Shown piece after piece: positions 1 to 10,619 of a stretch of 64,000 bases of DNA (positions are counted from its first letter, which is position 1; each line of letters opens with the position of its first letter). Under the pieces are notes generated by a model that was not told the origin of the DNA, searched no databases, and saw only the letters and a list, made by a program, of their open reading frames with translations. A program made the position numbers and the translations under genes. The stretch is from Micrasema longulum (Eukaryota; Arthropoda; Insecta; Trichoptera; Brachycentridae): positions 162,412 through 226,411 of the forward strand of contig JAGVSM010001407.1 in assembly GCA_022494885.1 (NCBI GenBank). The letters run 5' to 3'.

Positions 1-423
1 GTATATAAACAAATAATCATTATGTTTTAGGCCAATGGAATGACCGTTTTTGCGGGAATTTAAAATTACAAATTAAAAAAAAAAATTATGCCACATATAA
101 TTAGCAAAAAAGTCGGTCTCATTGCGTTCGCCACGCATTAAGTAAGCAAATAATTGTAAAAAAATAAATATCGATCCACCGTATTGTATTTTATCATGCC
201 TTGGTGTGAAATGGGTCAATCGTGCGACATCACGCAGTGGGCTCGTGGTTTGCACGTGCCCAGCAGTCCAGTGTCCGTGAATGTACGGTAGTGCTTTCAT
301 GTCCCCGTTCGCCGTCATTTTGTAAAATTATATGTAGGGCTTTTGTCGGATATTGTCATTCTTCCTCACGACTAAATTGCGATTGCGTCGTATCGACTAT
401 TAGTGACTATTTGTTCATTCCAG

Positions 424-584
424 AGAGCGTGGTGCTGGGCGCGTGGCGGCAGCTGTGCGGCTCGTGGGAGGCGCGCGCGCGCCGCGCGCGCGCGCGCTGG
501 CGCTTGCAGAGCGGCACGCGCTGGCGGCGGCGCTGCGCAAGGCGGCAGGAGGACGCGGCCCGGGTGGCGCAGCACTTCACGCAG
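424..584 (+). CDS. Candidate internal exon of an unidentified host gene
   Basis: A 161-bp, strikingly GC-rich island in AT-rich DNA. It follows a pyrimidine-rich stretch ending in CAG at 421-423 and is followed by CAG|GTACGT, a textbook splice donor, at 582-590. In the frame that reads through, it begins SVVLGAWRQLCGSWEA and ends QEDAARVAQHFTQ. In the middle, the next frame reads more like protein (ALALAERHALAAALRKA), and the switch falls at a run of alternating GC. Two compensating indels, sequencing error in the GC run or a decayed exon would explain this. The W..L..WE and A..H.LA..L patterns recall F-BAR/FCH helices, but that is only a hint. No neighbouring exon was found in the window, and antisense frames are also open simply because of GC content. 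Confidence 0.4.
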
Positions 585-599
585 GTACGTCACTGCGCG

Positions 600-1190
600 G
601 TTCTTGGGGGGGAGGTGCTGCCATTACTAATCAAAAACGAAATGTTTAGTTTTGTGTCACTGTATAAATCAACTCTGAATTTGATTGCCCAGAAATTGTA
701 CAATTGGTGTTGTTTCATGTACCACAACGAGTGTACGTGCAAGGCAACAAATGTTATTTAAAGAAAAAACTGCCGAACTTACGTCAATTACAATTATGGG
801 TTTGCAATTTATTATTTCTAATAAATTTGGGATTATTAATGATATTTTTAACATGAATAATTCACAAATCAAAAAATGTCTAGTACCTTAATTATATTTA
901 AAATGTTTATCTCCATATTTATCTCCATTTTTTTCCTTACATGATCTATCTTTATTTTTATTTCCCATCTTAATTTTTATTTCTCCAATTATTTTTGGTT
1001 TATTTGACTAATGGCAACACTAGGGTCCGTAATTTAATTTTCAATTTTGTTTTACTAAACATGTTCAATAATAGGTTACCGACGAAGATACGTTGAATTT
1101 TCATGCTAATATGTGTACACATTTTTAGAATTATTCACCACCTTTAAGCTCCGTAAGATATCATAGTTTTGCCATGTTTAGAGAGATGAT
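600..1190. other. Intergenic or intronic AT-rich sequence
   Basis: No coding or repeat signal is supported. If 424-584 is an exon, this would be the start of the following intron. Confidence 0.5.
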
Positions 1191-1194
1191 AAAT

Positions 1195-1395
1195 ATGCCA
1201 TACTTCAGCTTGTCATGAAGGTGAAGATCGAGGGACGTAGAGGGGTCGGGAGGAAACAGCTGTCCTGACTTCGAAACATCCGAGCATGGACCAGGTTAGA
1301 ACTGTGGAGGAGCTGTTTCGCACTGCTCAGGATGGGGAAGCTTTCTCCCGGGTGGTCGTTCACGCCATACATCGAGTCACGAGCATTAATACAAT
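1195..1395 (+). mobile_element. RTE-type LINE C-terminal fragment
   Basis: Plus-strand translation gives VKIEGRRGVGRKQLS followed by LRNIRAWT and, after a frame change, a W-F-rich tail. This is the GKIEGRRGxGRRxxSWLKNLRxW motif found at the C-terminus of RTE-like LINE reverse transcriptases. It carries a stop and frame breaks, so it is dead. A better preserved relative is on the minus strand at 32788-33200. Confidence 0.6.
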
Positions 1396-1619
1396 TTCAA
1401 AAGTTTATTTTTGCTATCCTGCAAAATGGCCGATATAGACAGACTGCAGTGTACCTACTTCTGGGGATACGATTTGTTACGGAATAGGATTCTAAATTTG
1501 ACCGCAGACTTCATCCACTTCGTGTATTACACGATACAATATTGATTGGGTTAAATCTTGCTCAAGATCTTTTTCTTTTTTCAAAATTTCATTCGGTTGA
1601 ATGTGGAAAACATTCAATC

Positions 1620-2050
1620 AAATGAAATTCATAGATCTTAAACCAGCCATTGACAGGTCATAACTGTAAAGGTCCTGATTTCCTTCTCTAAAATGTTTTC
1701 CATCTGTTGTGATTTGTTGATTGGAATAATTCCCTAGGTAGTGAAATCCGGTCTTTTGTCTACACACATTTGGACAAACTCAAATATTGTATTTGAACCA
1801 ACTGTGTATGTAAAATAATTCAATCAGATAAATGTCTTCGCAACAATGAAGGTTTCTGCTCTTTTTTCCACTAAAATCAGCGTATGGAAGAATTTAAGAA
1901 ATATGGATGTTCAAATTTGTGCCAAACGGTGAATGATTCACAGTGTGTAAAGAGACCAATGACAGGTCAAAGGCCTGTAAATGCCTAGACTTCCATATAT
2001 TCTTCTCTAAATCTCCATCTTTCTTGTAATTCGTTAACCTTCGTTACCTT
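1620..2050 (+). repeat. Two copies of a dispersed repeat (TGACAGGTCA family)
   Basis: Two adjacent pieces (about 1620-1745 and 1800-2050) share the order TGACAGGTCATAA, then CTGTAAA, then CTTCTCTAAAATGTTTTCCAT. The same order recurs near 10.4, 15.5, 47.4 and 47.9 kb and inverted near 24.1, 42.6, 45.7, 46.7, 53.9 and 57.2 kb. It has no coding capacity; class unknown, non-autonomous DNA element suspected. Confidence 0.5.
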
Positions 2051-2406
2051 TTAAGAAATAGCTAAAAGATTTTTTTTTTAAAGAATCAAAAGACTACATA
2101 GCGCATTGTCCCAAATCTAACATGTCTTGCGTCTTGCCTCATGCTTACTAAGTTCCTTTTAATATGTGCTAGATACATTATAATATTTGTATATGTGCAA
2201 ATCTTCAGATTGTAGATAGTGTCTTCGGCTTCTTTTAGCAAATCTGATGGTTTCCGAGAATCGGAGTATGTGAGCATGATGTGTGTACATGCATAATAGA
2301 TGTGTACAAACTATAAACTTTATAAACTCGTGGTTGCTATAAAGAATACCCACGCATTTGTCAGTGCCCAATTATTTTATTGAACTTAAATAATTATTAA
2401 TGCTCT

Positions 2407-3115
2407 ATGAACTATGACTGAATGTAAGATTGTAGTAAATGGAGATAGTTTGAAACAGGTCGAAGAATTTGTATATCTGGGTAGTATGTTTACTAGAGAT
2501 GGAAATATGGACAAGGATATTGAAAGGAGGGTTAGTGCCGGTAACAGAGTTAATGGTGCCTTAAAGTCTGTCGTAGCAAATAAGTGTCTATCGCAAGAGG
2601 CTAAATTAGCAGTTCATAATGGAGTTCTGGTACCAACCCTAATGTATGGAAGCGAAGCATGGAGTTGGAAAAAAAGGGACGAAAGTAGACTGAATGCTGT
2701 TGAAATGCGATCCCTCAGGCGAATGTGCGGAAAAACAATGTATGATAGGTGCCCTAATGTCGAAATTAGAGCAGAATGCAAGGCTGAGTTAAGCATTATC
2801 GACAAAATTAAGAAAGGTCTTTTGCGATGGTTCGGTCATGTGGAGCGAATGAATGATGAAAGAACGGCTAAAAAGATTTATGATGCGAATGTGTCTGGTT
2901 GTAGAAGTCGAGGAAGGCCGAGAAAGACATGGCATGATCAAGTACAACAAATTCTTGAAAGTGGTCATGTGAAAAGTCGGAATAATCGACGTGCGTGCAT
3001 GAGAAGATGTATGAATGTGAAGGAAGCAAAGGAAGTGTGCCAGGACAGAGTGGTGTGGCGTTCTATCCTCTCTGCCTACCCCTCCGGGGAAATGGCGTGA
3101 TGGTTAGTTAGTTAG
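2407..3115 (+). mobile_element. 5'-truncated RTE-like LINE insertion with 13-bp TSD
   Basis: The segment is bounded by identical 13-mers TTATTAATGCTCT at 2394-2406 and 3116-3128, a target-site duplication. It ends in a short GTTA tandem (GGTTAGTTAGTTAG), the microsatellite-like tail expected of RTE-type LINEs, and contains only the last part of the reverse-transcriptase ORF. The intact TSD and open frame suggest a fairly young insertion. Related but more decayed copies lie at 18405-18745, 48810-49175 and 56480-57119. Confidence 0.85.
2414..3100 (+). CDS. LINE reverse transcriptase, C-terminal 228 residues (partial)
   Basis: Residues 16-45 carry VEEFVYLGSMFTRDG and DIERRVSAGNRVNGAL, the conserved region after the RT palm in RTE-like ORFs. 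Around residues 76-92 comes YGSEAWSWKK, about 137-146 LRWFGHVERM, and about 163-173 RSRGRPRKTWHD. The catalytic palm (FADD/YADD) and the endonuclease are missing through 5' truncation, so no active enzyme is made. The ATG used is fortuitous: an in-frame stop lies just upstream, inside the TSD region. The frame is unbroken to the stop just before the GTTA tail. Family level (RTE or a close clade) is inferred from motif order. Confidence 0.85.
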   Translation: MTECKIVVNGDSLKQVEEFVYLGSMFTRDGNMDKDIERRVSAGNRVNGALKSVVANKCLSQEAKLAVHNGVLVPTLMYGSEAWSWKKRDESRLNAVEMRSLRRMCGKTMYDRCPNVEIRAECKAELSIIDKIKKGLLRWFGHVERMNDERTAKKIYDANVSGCRSRGRPRKTWHDQVQQILESGHVKSRNNRRACMRRCMNVKEAKEVCQDRVVWRSILSAYPSGEMA

Positions 3116-3128
3116 TTATTAATGCTCT

Positions 3129-5555
3129 TCTAGAGGCTCTTTTAGGTCCTGAAAATTTTCGAACCCCGCCATGGCTCTAAATCCAATTATGCGAAGTTTT
3201 CCTGCAAGTTAATATTTGTTAGTATTATTTTGGATAATGTTAGTAAATCTTAGTAAATAAAAACGTACCGATATTTTATGTCTACCGGTTTCGAGACGTA
3301 CATGTATCTTCGTCAAGACACTCACCACACCAACGTGGTAATACTCAAATACACTTTCACCTTTACCATTACCGTTATATATATCGAATTTACGAAAAAT
3401 CCAAAAATTAAATGCAGTGTTAAAGGGGATGCAAACACCGCCATGTCCGAACGTGCACTAAAATTAAGTTAATAATATTTAGCGATAAGTTGCAGAATGT
3501 GCGAGGGTGGGGGTTAGGAAGTAGAAGGTTTTAAAATTGGGAACTTATAAATAATAACATTAATTAAAATGTTTGATCAGAAAGTTAATGCTTTGATTAC
3601 AAATAATATTATTTTGGTTATTTATTATTTATTAGTTTATAATAAAAATATATTTTTGATATTTTCAATACTAACTCTGTTAATACATTAAAATATAATC
3701 TCACTCGTTATTTTTTATAAAAAGAATGAATTTATTTAAAAATATATTATTAAATTTAACTTTGTTTTCTTGGATACATATTTTTGTTTATTTCTTTATA
3801 TATAAATTATACATTTGTGGATTTATTGCCAAATTCCAACTGATAAAATAACGGTGTTATTAAAATTATTTTAGCTTTCATATTGATCCAAAAAACGTAT
3901 TATTTATAAAATCTTATTGTAGCATTATTTTTCTTTTTCATTATTACCTAGCTAAATACTAGTCACTTTATGTTTATGTTAAATTACTCTCAATTTTAAT
4001 TTGCTATATTTATATTTAGAACATAAGGTTTTCTCACTTTAATTGTTATCTTTTATTTGTCATCTTTGATTTGTATATTCCTTTTTTACTTTTTTGCAGT
4101 TTTTAACAAAATAAAATAAAAAATATTAATTGGTTTAGTTTTAATTTTTTAGTTGAATTAATTAGTTATATTTCATATTATATATTACGTAATGAATTGT
4201 TCACTGCTGTGATTATTTCTGTAAAACTTTTTATTGTAAAAGGTTCTTTGAACCGTTGATATAAAAATAAATAAATAATTTTACGTACAATCGCGCCTTG
4301 CGCATTTTTAAAAATATTAAAGTGATCTAAATCCATGCGTTTTCCCGTGACATTCATAATCCGCATACCTACATATTTTTAGAAAAAGTGGTTACGTGAT
4401 AAAAATAATAAATAACTTAAAAAATATATTAACAAAAAATAGCAATTCAAACAAGAACATGTGTTGGCCATCTAACAACAGCCGTCATCATCCTCTCGAG
4501 ATAGGTTCTGATACATTCTTTGTCCTATGTAAGAATATTGTCTCTGTGCTAAAAAGTTCTAATAATTTGTCGAGAAATCAGATCGCCATTGGAACTCAGA
4601 GTTTCATAATGATGAGAAACTGATGGGTCTGCGTCTCCGTTATGAGTGACCATGACCACTACTGCCTTAAGATGTATATGTATATTGTGTACTTACATAT
4701 AATGTTTTGTAGTTTTCCTAAAATTAAATAAGTACGAATTATTTTCTGTGTTTTTTGTTGGATTTAGAAATAAGCTGTTTAGTTGATAGTAGCAACCACA
4801 GCCGCTAATGTTCCAATTTAGAATGCAGCTTTAGAATTAGTAACTTATTTATTTAGAGTAGTCACGATCACACTTACAACTCAGCAGTTAATCGTCTGTA
4901 TTCGAAGGTATTATGTTAATACCAGTTGGGATTAAAGTTGTCATATTTGATTTGGATTCAAGGTGTCTCGTGATTGACAGGTGTTCAAACATTGTGTAAT
5001 GTATAATGATCGTTTATAATGCAGATTTTCTAATATCGTAAGTTTTCTGTTAACTAAATGCTGGTAAAATCCACAGAAATCCTGTTCACCGTTTTCAACC
5101 GCCCTTAACCCTCCCTAACCCTCCCTAAAAAAAAACTTTACGATCAAATTCAACCTGAAATTAAAAAAAATACTACGGTGTTTCAATAATTTATTCTACC
5201 CTAAGTTAGTTCTCTAGTTCGTCACTTTTTTTTAAGCGTAATATCTTATTGTTTAAACCTAGTTTAAGGAATGTTCTGACGTTTTTTAATCACATATGTT
5301 TATGACGACCAACAAATATTAAAAAAATACTAAAATAATGAAAAAAAAATGACATATCTCCCATACTATAAAACTTTAGCCGGGGAAATTAAGATCCAAT
5401 TAGCAAATTACCTCCACTATGTACGAATTGGCTATGGCGGGTTCAGTTCCAGTCACCTGTAAATTAGATTTTAAATGTTATTCCACAAAGTAAATGCTAA
5501 AACAATAAAGGCCTTACTCAAAAACTCGGTATAAAGTTACGCCGAGGCATCTTAA
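3129..5555. other. AT-rich non-coding stretch
   Basis: Long A/T runs with no supported ORF. The only structured piece is the hammerhead-like hairpin at 3279-3320. Small ORFs here (for example 4178-4366 and 4396-4623) have low-complexity content and no recognised motif. Confidence 0.55.
3279..3320 (-). ncRNA. Hammerhead-like hairpin, degenerate
   Basis: On the minus strand the outer stem is TGTC (3317-3320) with GACA (3279-3282). The core reads TTGACGA, one base off CTGANGA. Then come a weak stem II, GAAA, CCGG and a GTA triplet in cleavage-site position. Stem II is poorly paired, so this is at best a decayed ribozyme-like motif. Confidence 0.25.
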
Positions 5556-5752
5556 TCATTCCCTTCCCGCACATAATGGTGCATAGGACACTGCATTGGT
5601 ACACTAATCGCAGTGTATCTTGATAATTTTTGTTGCGCTTCAGGTACCAGTCCAGGGACCATAAAATATTAAAATGTAAAAACACCTATTTAAATAAATA
5701 TACCTCTTGCATGGTAGGCAAATGCGCTGACCATTACACCAAGAGGCCGACA
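5556..5752 (-). mobile_element. tRNA-derived SINE, family A, internally deleted
   Basis: Read on the minus strand, the head GGCCTCTTGGTGTAATGG and GCGCATTTGCCTACCATGC matches the family, but the B-box region is deleted and the sequence passes directly to the 3' body (CAATGCAGTGTCCTATG). It lies at the left edge of a block duplicated at 8671-9325. Confidence 0.7.
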
Positions 5753-5954
5753 GAATTAAATCAGAAGGATCAAAAACACAGCAAAAATAATAAAAATAAA
5801 ACAAATATATGGCACATCAACATGGTAAACAGTAAACTCAAACATTTGTAAAATGTAGTCTTAAAAATCTGAGTTGAATCTTGAGTTAAGTATTCACAGA
5901 ATAAATTATTAAAAAAACTCTCATATGCTAAAAAAACATTTTAAAAAAAAAATT

Positions 5955-6132
5955 TGGTTACATGAAGGTAAGATGTTCAGACTGACGGTTCAGGTCCCAA
6001 TCCAGGGACTATGAATTATTCTAGTGTAAAAACACGTTTTTAAATAAATATTTCATGTCAACCATGTCGGGAATCGAACCCGAGACCTCTTGCATGGTAG
6101 GCAAACGCTCTGACCACTACACCACGAGGCCG
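5955..6132 (-). mobile_element. tRNA-derived SINE, family A, 3'-truncated
   Basis: Minus strand shows a full tRNA-like head: TGGTGTAGTGGTCAGAGCG (A box) and GGGTTCGATTCCC (B box). The GACATGGTTGACATGAAAT body follows, stopping before the 3' tail. Confidence 0.75.
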
Positions 6133-6171
6133 AAAACTAAAAATAGACATCATTTTACGCATTCGGTAAGC

Positions 6172-6366
6172 CATCATCATCATCATTCTATTTCAGCACC
6201 AAATGGTGCACAGGGCACTGTATTGGTACACCAATCGCAGCAATCTTGATCATTTTATCAGGTAAAAACACCTTTTTAAATAAATATTTCATCTCAAATG
6301 CCGGGAATCGAACCCGAGACCTCTTGCATGTTAGGCAAATGCGCTAACCACTACACCACGAGGCGG
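6172..6366 (-). mobile_element. tRNA-derived SINE, family A, with ATG-repeat tail
   Basis: Head with A and B boxes at the right end, a central deletion, and the family 3' end (GGTGTACCAATACAGTGCC) followed by a short (GAT)n tail at the left end. Minus orientation. Confidence 0.75.
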
Positions 6367-6879
6367 ACTTACCTAATGATTAAAACGTTTAAACTCAAAA
6401 TATGTCAGAAACAAATTAGTAGTGTTTACGAAAAATAGCACACCTCCAGAGACTAATTAATAATTTGGGCCAGTAATAATACATGTTTATTTCATATCTT
6501 GCTTGATAACATATATATACATCAGTATTTATATCTCATTAATCAAAAATTAAGCGTATTATTTGTTGTTCACCCCTATTTGCATATACTTCTACCACAA
6601 ATAAAGGATTTATACATACAAACACATGTGAAATAACCAAAGCATCATTAAATGTCTTGAATCTTGAAGACTGTTGTGACGTAACGCTATCGTAAAGTGT
6701 GGTAAATGTCATCTGATTACGTTATGTAGAACATACATTGATGAATATAATACCAACCCATTATTTTAAAGTGGCAACATTAGCTCAATTCACATGACCG
6801 TAAAAATCCACACGGCTCCACAAAATATGATACTGTGGATTAATTTGTGTTGTATTATAATTTTATTTTTATTTTTTTA

Positions 6880-7058
6880 ATATTTTTTTTTGCGTTCTTA
6901 TGATTTACCCAAATATTTAATCTTGAGGGCCATTTTCAACGAGTTGTAAATAACTATCTATTAGAAAATGGGAATCAAGTTGGGGTAGAGTGGGATTCGA
7001 ACCACGGACCTTTGAGCAGTGAGTCCGAGACACTAGCCACGGGACTACAACCCGATTC
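6880..7058 (-). mobile_element. tRNA-derived SINE, family B
   Basis: On the minus strand the head reads CGGGTTGTAGTCCCGTGGC, then GGTTCGAATCCCACTCTAC (B box), then a body ending in an A-rich tail. Two other copies: 32118-32287 and 39692-39831. The head differs from family A, indicating a separate SINE lineage. Confidence 0.75.
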
Positions 7059-7150
7059 TTATTATTAATTATTATTCTAATTATTTTTATTTATTTAATA
7101 TACACCAACTTGTACACCATGAGGCTAAATAGGTGACTTCTACCGAATGT

Positions 7151-7283
7151 TGGCCTCGTGGTGTCGTGGTTAGCGCGTTTGTCTACCTCCATACAAGAGG
7201 TCTCGGGTTCCGACATGGTTGAGATGAAATATTTATTTAAAAAGATGTTTTTACACTAGAATATTTCATAGTCCCTGGACTGG
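7151..7283 (+). mobile_element. tRNA-derived SINE, family A, 3'-truncated
   Basis: Plus-strand head GGCCTCGTGGTGTCGTGG, then a damaged B box (GGGTTCCGAC), then the family body to CCTGGACTGG. It is one of the few plus-strand family A copies here. Confidence 0.7.
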
Positions 7284-8100
7284 TTTCGTTTTTTATCACA
7301 ATCAATTAAAACACATACAAACATCTAACATTTCAGATGTTATTAAAAGAAATAATTAAAAAATCACTTGAATCGCATTGAGAAGGTCGCAGGATTTGAT
7401 TGGAATTGAAAAAGAAGCTGATAAATTATCCATTTTGATTACCGAAAAATACGACTTTTGACAGATCGCGTGCTTATTCCAGCGTTATACCACATAATGT
7501 GCAGGTATAAGTTTCTATGGTCGCTATCCCAGATTTAAACCGAGTTCAACTCTATGCGAGGTTTATAAGTAATACTTTTTTCTATACCATCATTATTCTA
7601 CCACTATTCTCAAGCTTAACTTTATACCCGATTTATAAGCAAGGCCCGTAGTATTTACCCTAATATTTTATAATCTTTCACGCTTTTTTATTCATATCTA
7701 AAATGTGACGATTTATTCCCAGTTTTCAACTTCACCTCCCTCGGCACTACCGCCATATCAGGTTGGATAATACTAGAATTTGCTGAGGAATGTATTGGTG
7801 TGTATGCATAAACTTATTGGACTTGTTTAGGAGATTTTATCACATATTTCTATTATTTGGATATAAGAAATAAACTGTTTTCCCAGCTGTTCTAAATCGC
7901 CGATTATTTACCCATCACATCGTAAGCCACTGTTTGCGAATGTTTCGGCTAATATTTGTTGGCTGTATTTTTTTTCGCTGTTATATATTTTTTTTTCCAT
8001 TTTCTACGCACATTCGGCGCAATACCCACTATCCAAAAAATTACACGTGTCCAAACCTGTTCTTCTTGTGAACTTTACTTTCATATATCACACCTACGAT
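7284..8100. other. No supported gene
   Basis: AT-rich sequence with no recognised coding or repeat signal, ending at the MITE that begins at 8104. Confidence 0.4.
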
Positions 8101-8103
8101 ATA

Positions 8104-8465
8104 CAGGGTGTTCATTAAACCCTGTCACATCCGAAACCACGATGATCAGTGTGAGCAAGAAGGCATATTGGCACATTTTTATTTTTTTTGGAACTCAATA
8201 AATTTAAGAAAATAAAATACCAAAAAAAGCAAATAATTGCTTGCTTCTGCAGAGGAGAAACGAGGGGGGAGTCTGATACGCCGACAACCGCGCGTCTGCG
8301 CTCCTCTCACTTATCTCCTGCAGAAGTGAGCAACCATTTGTTTTGTTTATATTTTATTGTTAAAATTTTTCTTTGTTCTAAATATTTTTTTAAACACGCC
8401 AATATGTCTTCTTGTCCATACTGATCATCGTAGTTTCGGATGTAGCAGGGTTTAAAGAACACCTG
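8104..8465. mobile_element. Foldback MITE, Tc1/mariner-like ends
   Basis: Long terminal inverted repeats: left CAGGGTGTTCATTAAACCCT, right end complementing it through CACCTG at 8460-8465. Pairing continues through CACATCCGAAACCACGATGA. The element is flanked by TA on both sides (8102-8103 and 8466-8467), the Tc1/mariner target duplication. The centre is a second hairpin (CTTCTGCAGAGGAGAAACGA with its partner). No transposase. A second copy is at 12720-13070. Confidence 0.7.
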
Positions 8466-8670
8466 TATAATTTTTATGTATATTTTTTTGTTTTTTTTAA
8501 ATTTATTAAACGGCACTTTATTACACATTATTTTAGACATAAGTCCCAACTCCATGTGTAAGAAGCTAATTCACAAATAATATTATTTAAGAATTCGATT
8601 ATTGTACTATCTGTCAGATTGAGAAAATAGTGTGTTTTGAAGCCGGTAGATATTAAGCGTTCGGTAAGTC

Positions 8671-8933
8671 ATCATCATCATCATTCCCGTTCTGCACCTA
8701 ATGGCGCATAGGGCACTGCATTGGTACACCAATCGCACCGTATCTTGATCATTTTTTGTTACATGAAAGTAAGATGATCAGTCTTACGCTTCAGGTACCA
8801 GTCTAGGGACTATGAAATATTTTAGTGTAAAAACACTCTTTGAAATTATATTTCATATCAGCCATGTCGGGAATCGAACCCGATACCTCTTGCATGGTAG
8901 GCAAATGCGCTGACCATTACACCACGAGGCCGA
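8671..8933 (-). mobile_element. tRNA-derived SINE, family A, essentially full length
   Basis: The best complete copy in the window. Minus strand: GGCCTCGTGGTGTAATGGTC head, B box GGGTTCGATTCCC, body, 3' segment CCAATGCAGTGCCCTATGCG and a (GAT)n tail at 8671-8685. Pol III promoter boxes are present. It forms the left edge of block copy 2. Confidence 0.8.
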
Positions 8934-9126
8934 CAGAATCAAATCAGAAAGATCAAAAACACAGCAATAATAATAAAAATTAAACAAATATATGGCACAT
9001 CAACATGGTAAACAGAAAACTCAAACATTCGTAAAATGGAGTCTTAAAAATCTGATTTTGAGTTAAGTATTCACAGAATAAATTATTTTAAAAACTCTCA
9101 TATGCTAAAAAACCAACCTTTTTATA

Positions 9127-9296
9127 AATTTTGGTTACATGAAGATAAGGTGATCAGAATGGTGGTTCAGGTGCCAATCCAGGGACTATGAATTATTCTA
9201 GTGTAAAAACACGTTTTTAAATAAATATTTTATGTCAATCGAACCAGAGACCTCTTGCTTGGTAGGCAAACGCGCTGACCACTACACCACGAGGCC
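9127..9296 (-). mobile_element. tRNA-derived SINE, family A, damaged head
   Basis: Equivalent of 5955-6132. The sequence around the B box is shortened (GTCAATCGAACCAGAG). Confidence 0.7.
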
Positions 9297-9789
9297 TAAA
9301 ACAAAAAATAGACATAATTTTATCTTTACGATTTAACCGCTTTATGACACACTTAAACACCTATTTGATCGCGGCCATTCTTGAACAGTGTCGTATTTCA
9401 ACTATTTCTTTATCAAGATTAGATATTCTTTGAAAAATATATTTCAATTTTCAAAAACAAACTTAAATACCATCTGAAGTATTGGCATTACTTGAATGAG
9501 TGAAAAAAACTTCCTTAAAAAAACATGGTTTAAAACAAATAATATTTCGTTTTTTAGGCTTTCCTGTAAACTCTGTTTTTTCGACTTGTGAAACTATTTT
9601 ATCAGATGTGCGATATACATAATGTTTGTTTCGGGAGATAGTTGTTTTGTCTGTGTGTGTATCTTTATAAATGTACATGATAAATGCATAATTTATGCAT
9701 AAGTATGTGACAGTAAAACTCCTCAATCACCGCCAAGATATATTACAATATTTTGAGTTTGTACAAATTTTTGTATGTAAGAACTGGAT

Positions 9790-10135
9790 TCAACCCTCTA
9801 GGGAGCTGTTCATTCATTTATTACTCCATGTCCGCTCCCTAGTTGGAGCATATGGTGTCCACAAAGTTCCTAAAGCATCTCTGTCGGCTGCCAGCTCCCG
9901 TGCATCCTTTCAAGTCAGGTTCGCGTCCCGTAGTACTGATACGAACTGCCGATGAACAGTCAACAGTGGACATCCAGGACGTCGAGAACCTGATGCATTG
10001 TAAAGTAGGCAAGCGGAGTACTCAGGAGGCATCTGCAGCACATGGCCAAGCCAACCGTATCGCCTCCGCTTGATGACAGTTTTCACCGGAGCTGCGTCCG
10101 TTCTCTTATTACTTAGGGAGCTGTTAATATAAACA
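9790..10135 (-). mobile_element. LINE RT C-terminal fragment (GHVLQMP family)
   Basis: Minus-strand reading gives IKRRRYGWLGHVLQMPPE, then SGSRRPGCP, then after a stop KDARELAADRDALGTLW. This follows the order RRW.WLGHVLRMP / G.R..GRP / W.....D....R..WR of LINE ORF2 C-termini. A related copy lies at 49300-49790. Stops show it is not functional. Confidence 0.6.
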
Positions 10136-10184
10136 TAATACAACAAAGATGCACAACATTTTAGAGTAAGGTAAATAGAAATCT

Positions 10185-10443
10185 AGGCATCTACAGGGCT
10201 TATGACCTATAATTGGCTGGTTTGGCAATATGCCCGCCCTTATGCATGTGTATGTAAACTGTAAATGTATATAAAGTGTTAAAATAAATAAAATTGGCTG
10301 GTTTAAGTGGCCATTTTACGCACTGTATAACATTCACCATTCTGCCTATATTTGAACATCTTTATTCCTTCAATTATGTTTTGAAGTGTGTAAAGTGCAC
10401 ACTTAAACCAGCCAATGACAGGTCATAAGTCCCGTAGATGCCT
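10185..10443. repeat. Palindromic member of the TGACAGGTCA repeat family
   Basis: Left arm AGGCATCTACAGGGCTTATG onward and right arm ending CCCGTAGATGCCT pair over about 50 bp, including ATTGGCTGGTTTAAGTG. The left arm is interrupted by a 68-bp insertion at 10224-10291. Confidence 0.65.
10224..10291 (+). mobile_element. 68-bp LINE 3' tail inserted in a palindromic repeat
   Basis: Starts GGCAATATGCCCGCCCTTAT and ends in AAATAAATAA. Flanked by 13-bp direct repeats AATTGGCTGGTTT at 10211-10223 and 10292-10304. The same 3' end recurs near 22.2, 22.4, 37.2, 44.8 and 48.0 kb. This is an extreme 5' truncation of a LINE. Confidence 0.75.
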
Positions 10444-10619
10444 TGACTTATATATACCCTTCTCTAAAATGTTCTTTATCTTTGTTGTAATATGTTTACC
10501 AAGATATTTTATATTTTCATCGTTAAACCGGCCGACCCCTAAGGGCTAGTTGTTTTTAAAAAATAACTTAAATCATTTTTGCGTTTTTGTAAAAATGGAC
10601 AAAATAAGTTGAATAAAAA

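Larger units (their letters stand above)
5556..6160. repeat. SINE-spacer-SINE block, copy 1
   Basis: Two family A SINEs flank about 200 bp of unique AT-rich spacer (CAGAATTAAATCAGAAGGAT...TGGCACATCAACATGG). The same order and spacer recur at 8671-9325 with scattered substitutions and small indels. Copy 1 has a third SINE immediately after the block. Confidence 0.75.
8671..9325. repeat. SINE-spacer-SINE block, copy 2
   Basis: Same arrangement as 5556-6160, including the unique spacer (CAGAATCAAATCAGAAAGAT...ACATCAACATGG) and the bases after the second SINE (AAAAAATAGACATAATTTTA). It is about 3.1 kb from copy 1 in the same orientation. Confidence 0.75.

Noticed and set aside
372..649. Several overlapping ORFs on both strands at the GC island
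   Set aside because: High GC removes stop codons in all frames. Only the splice-bounded interval is kept as an exon candidate.
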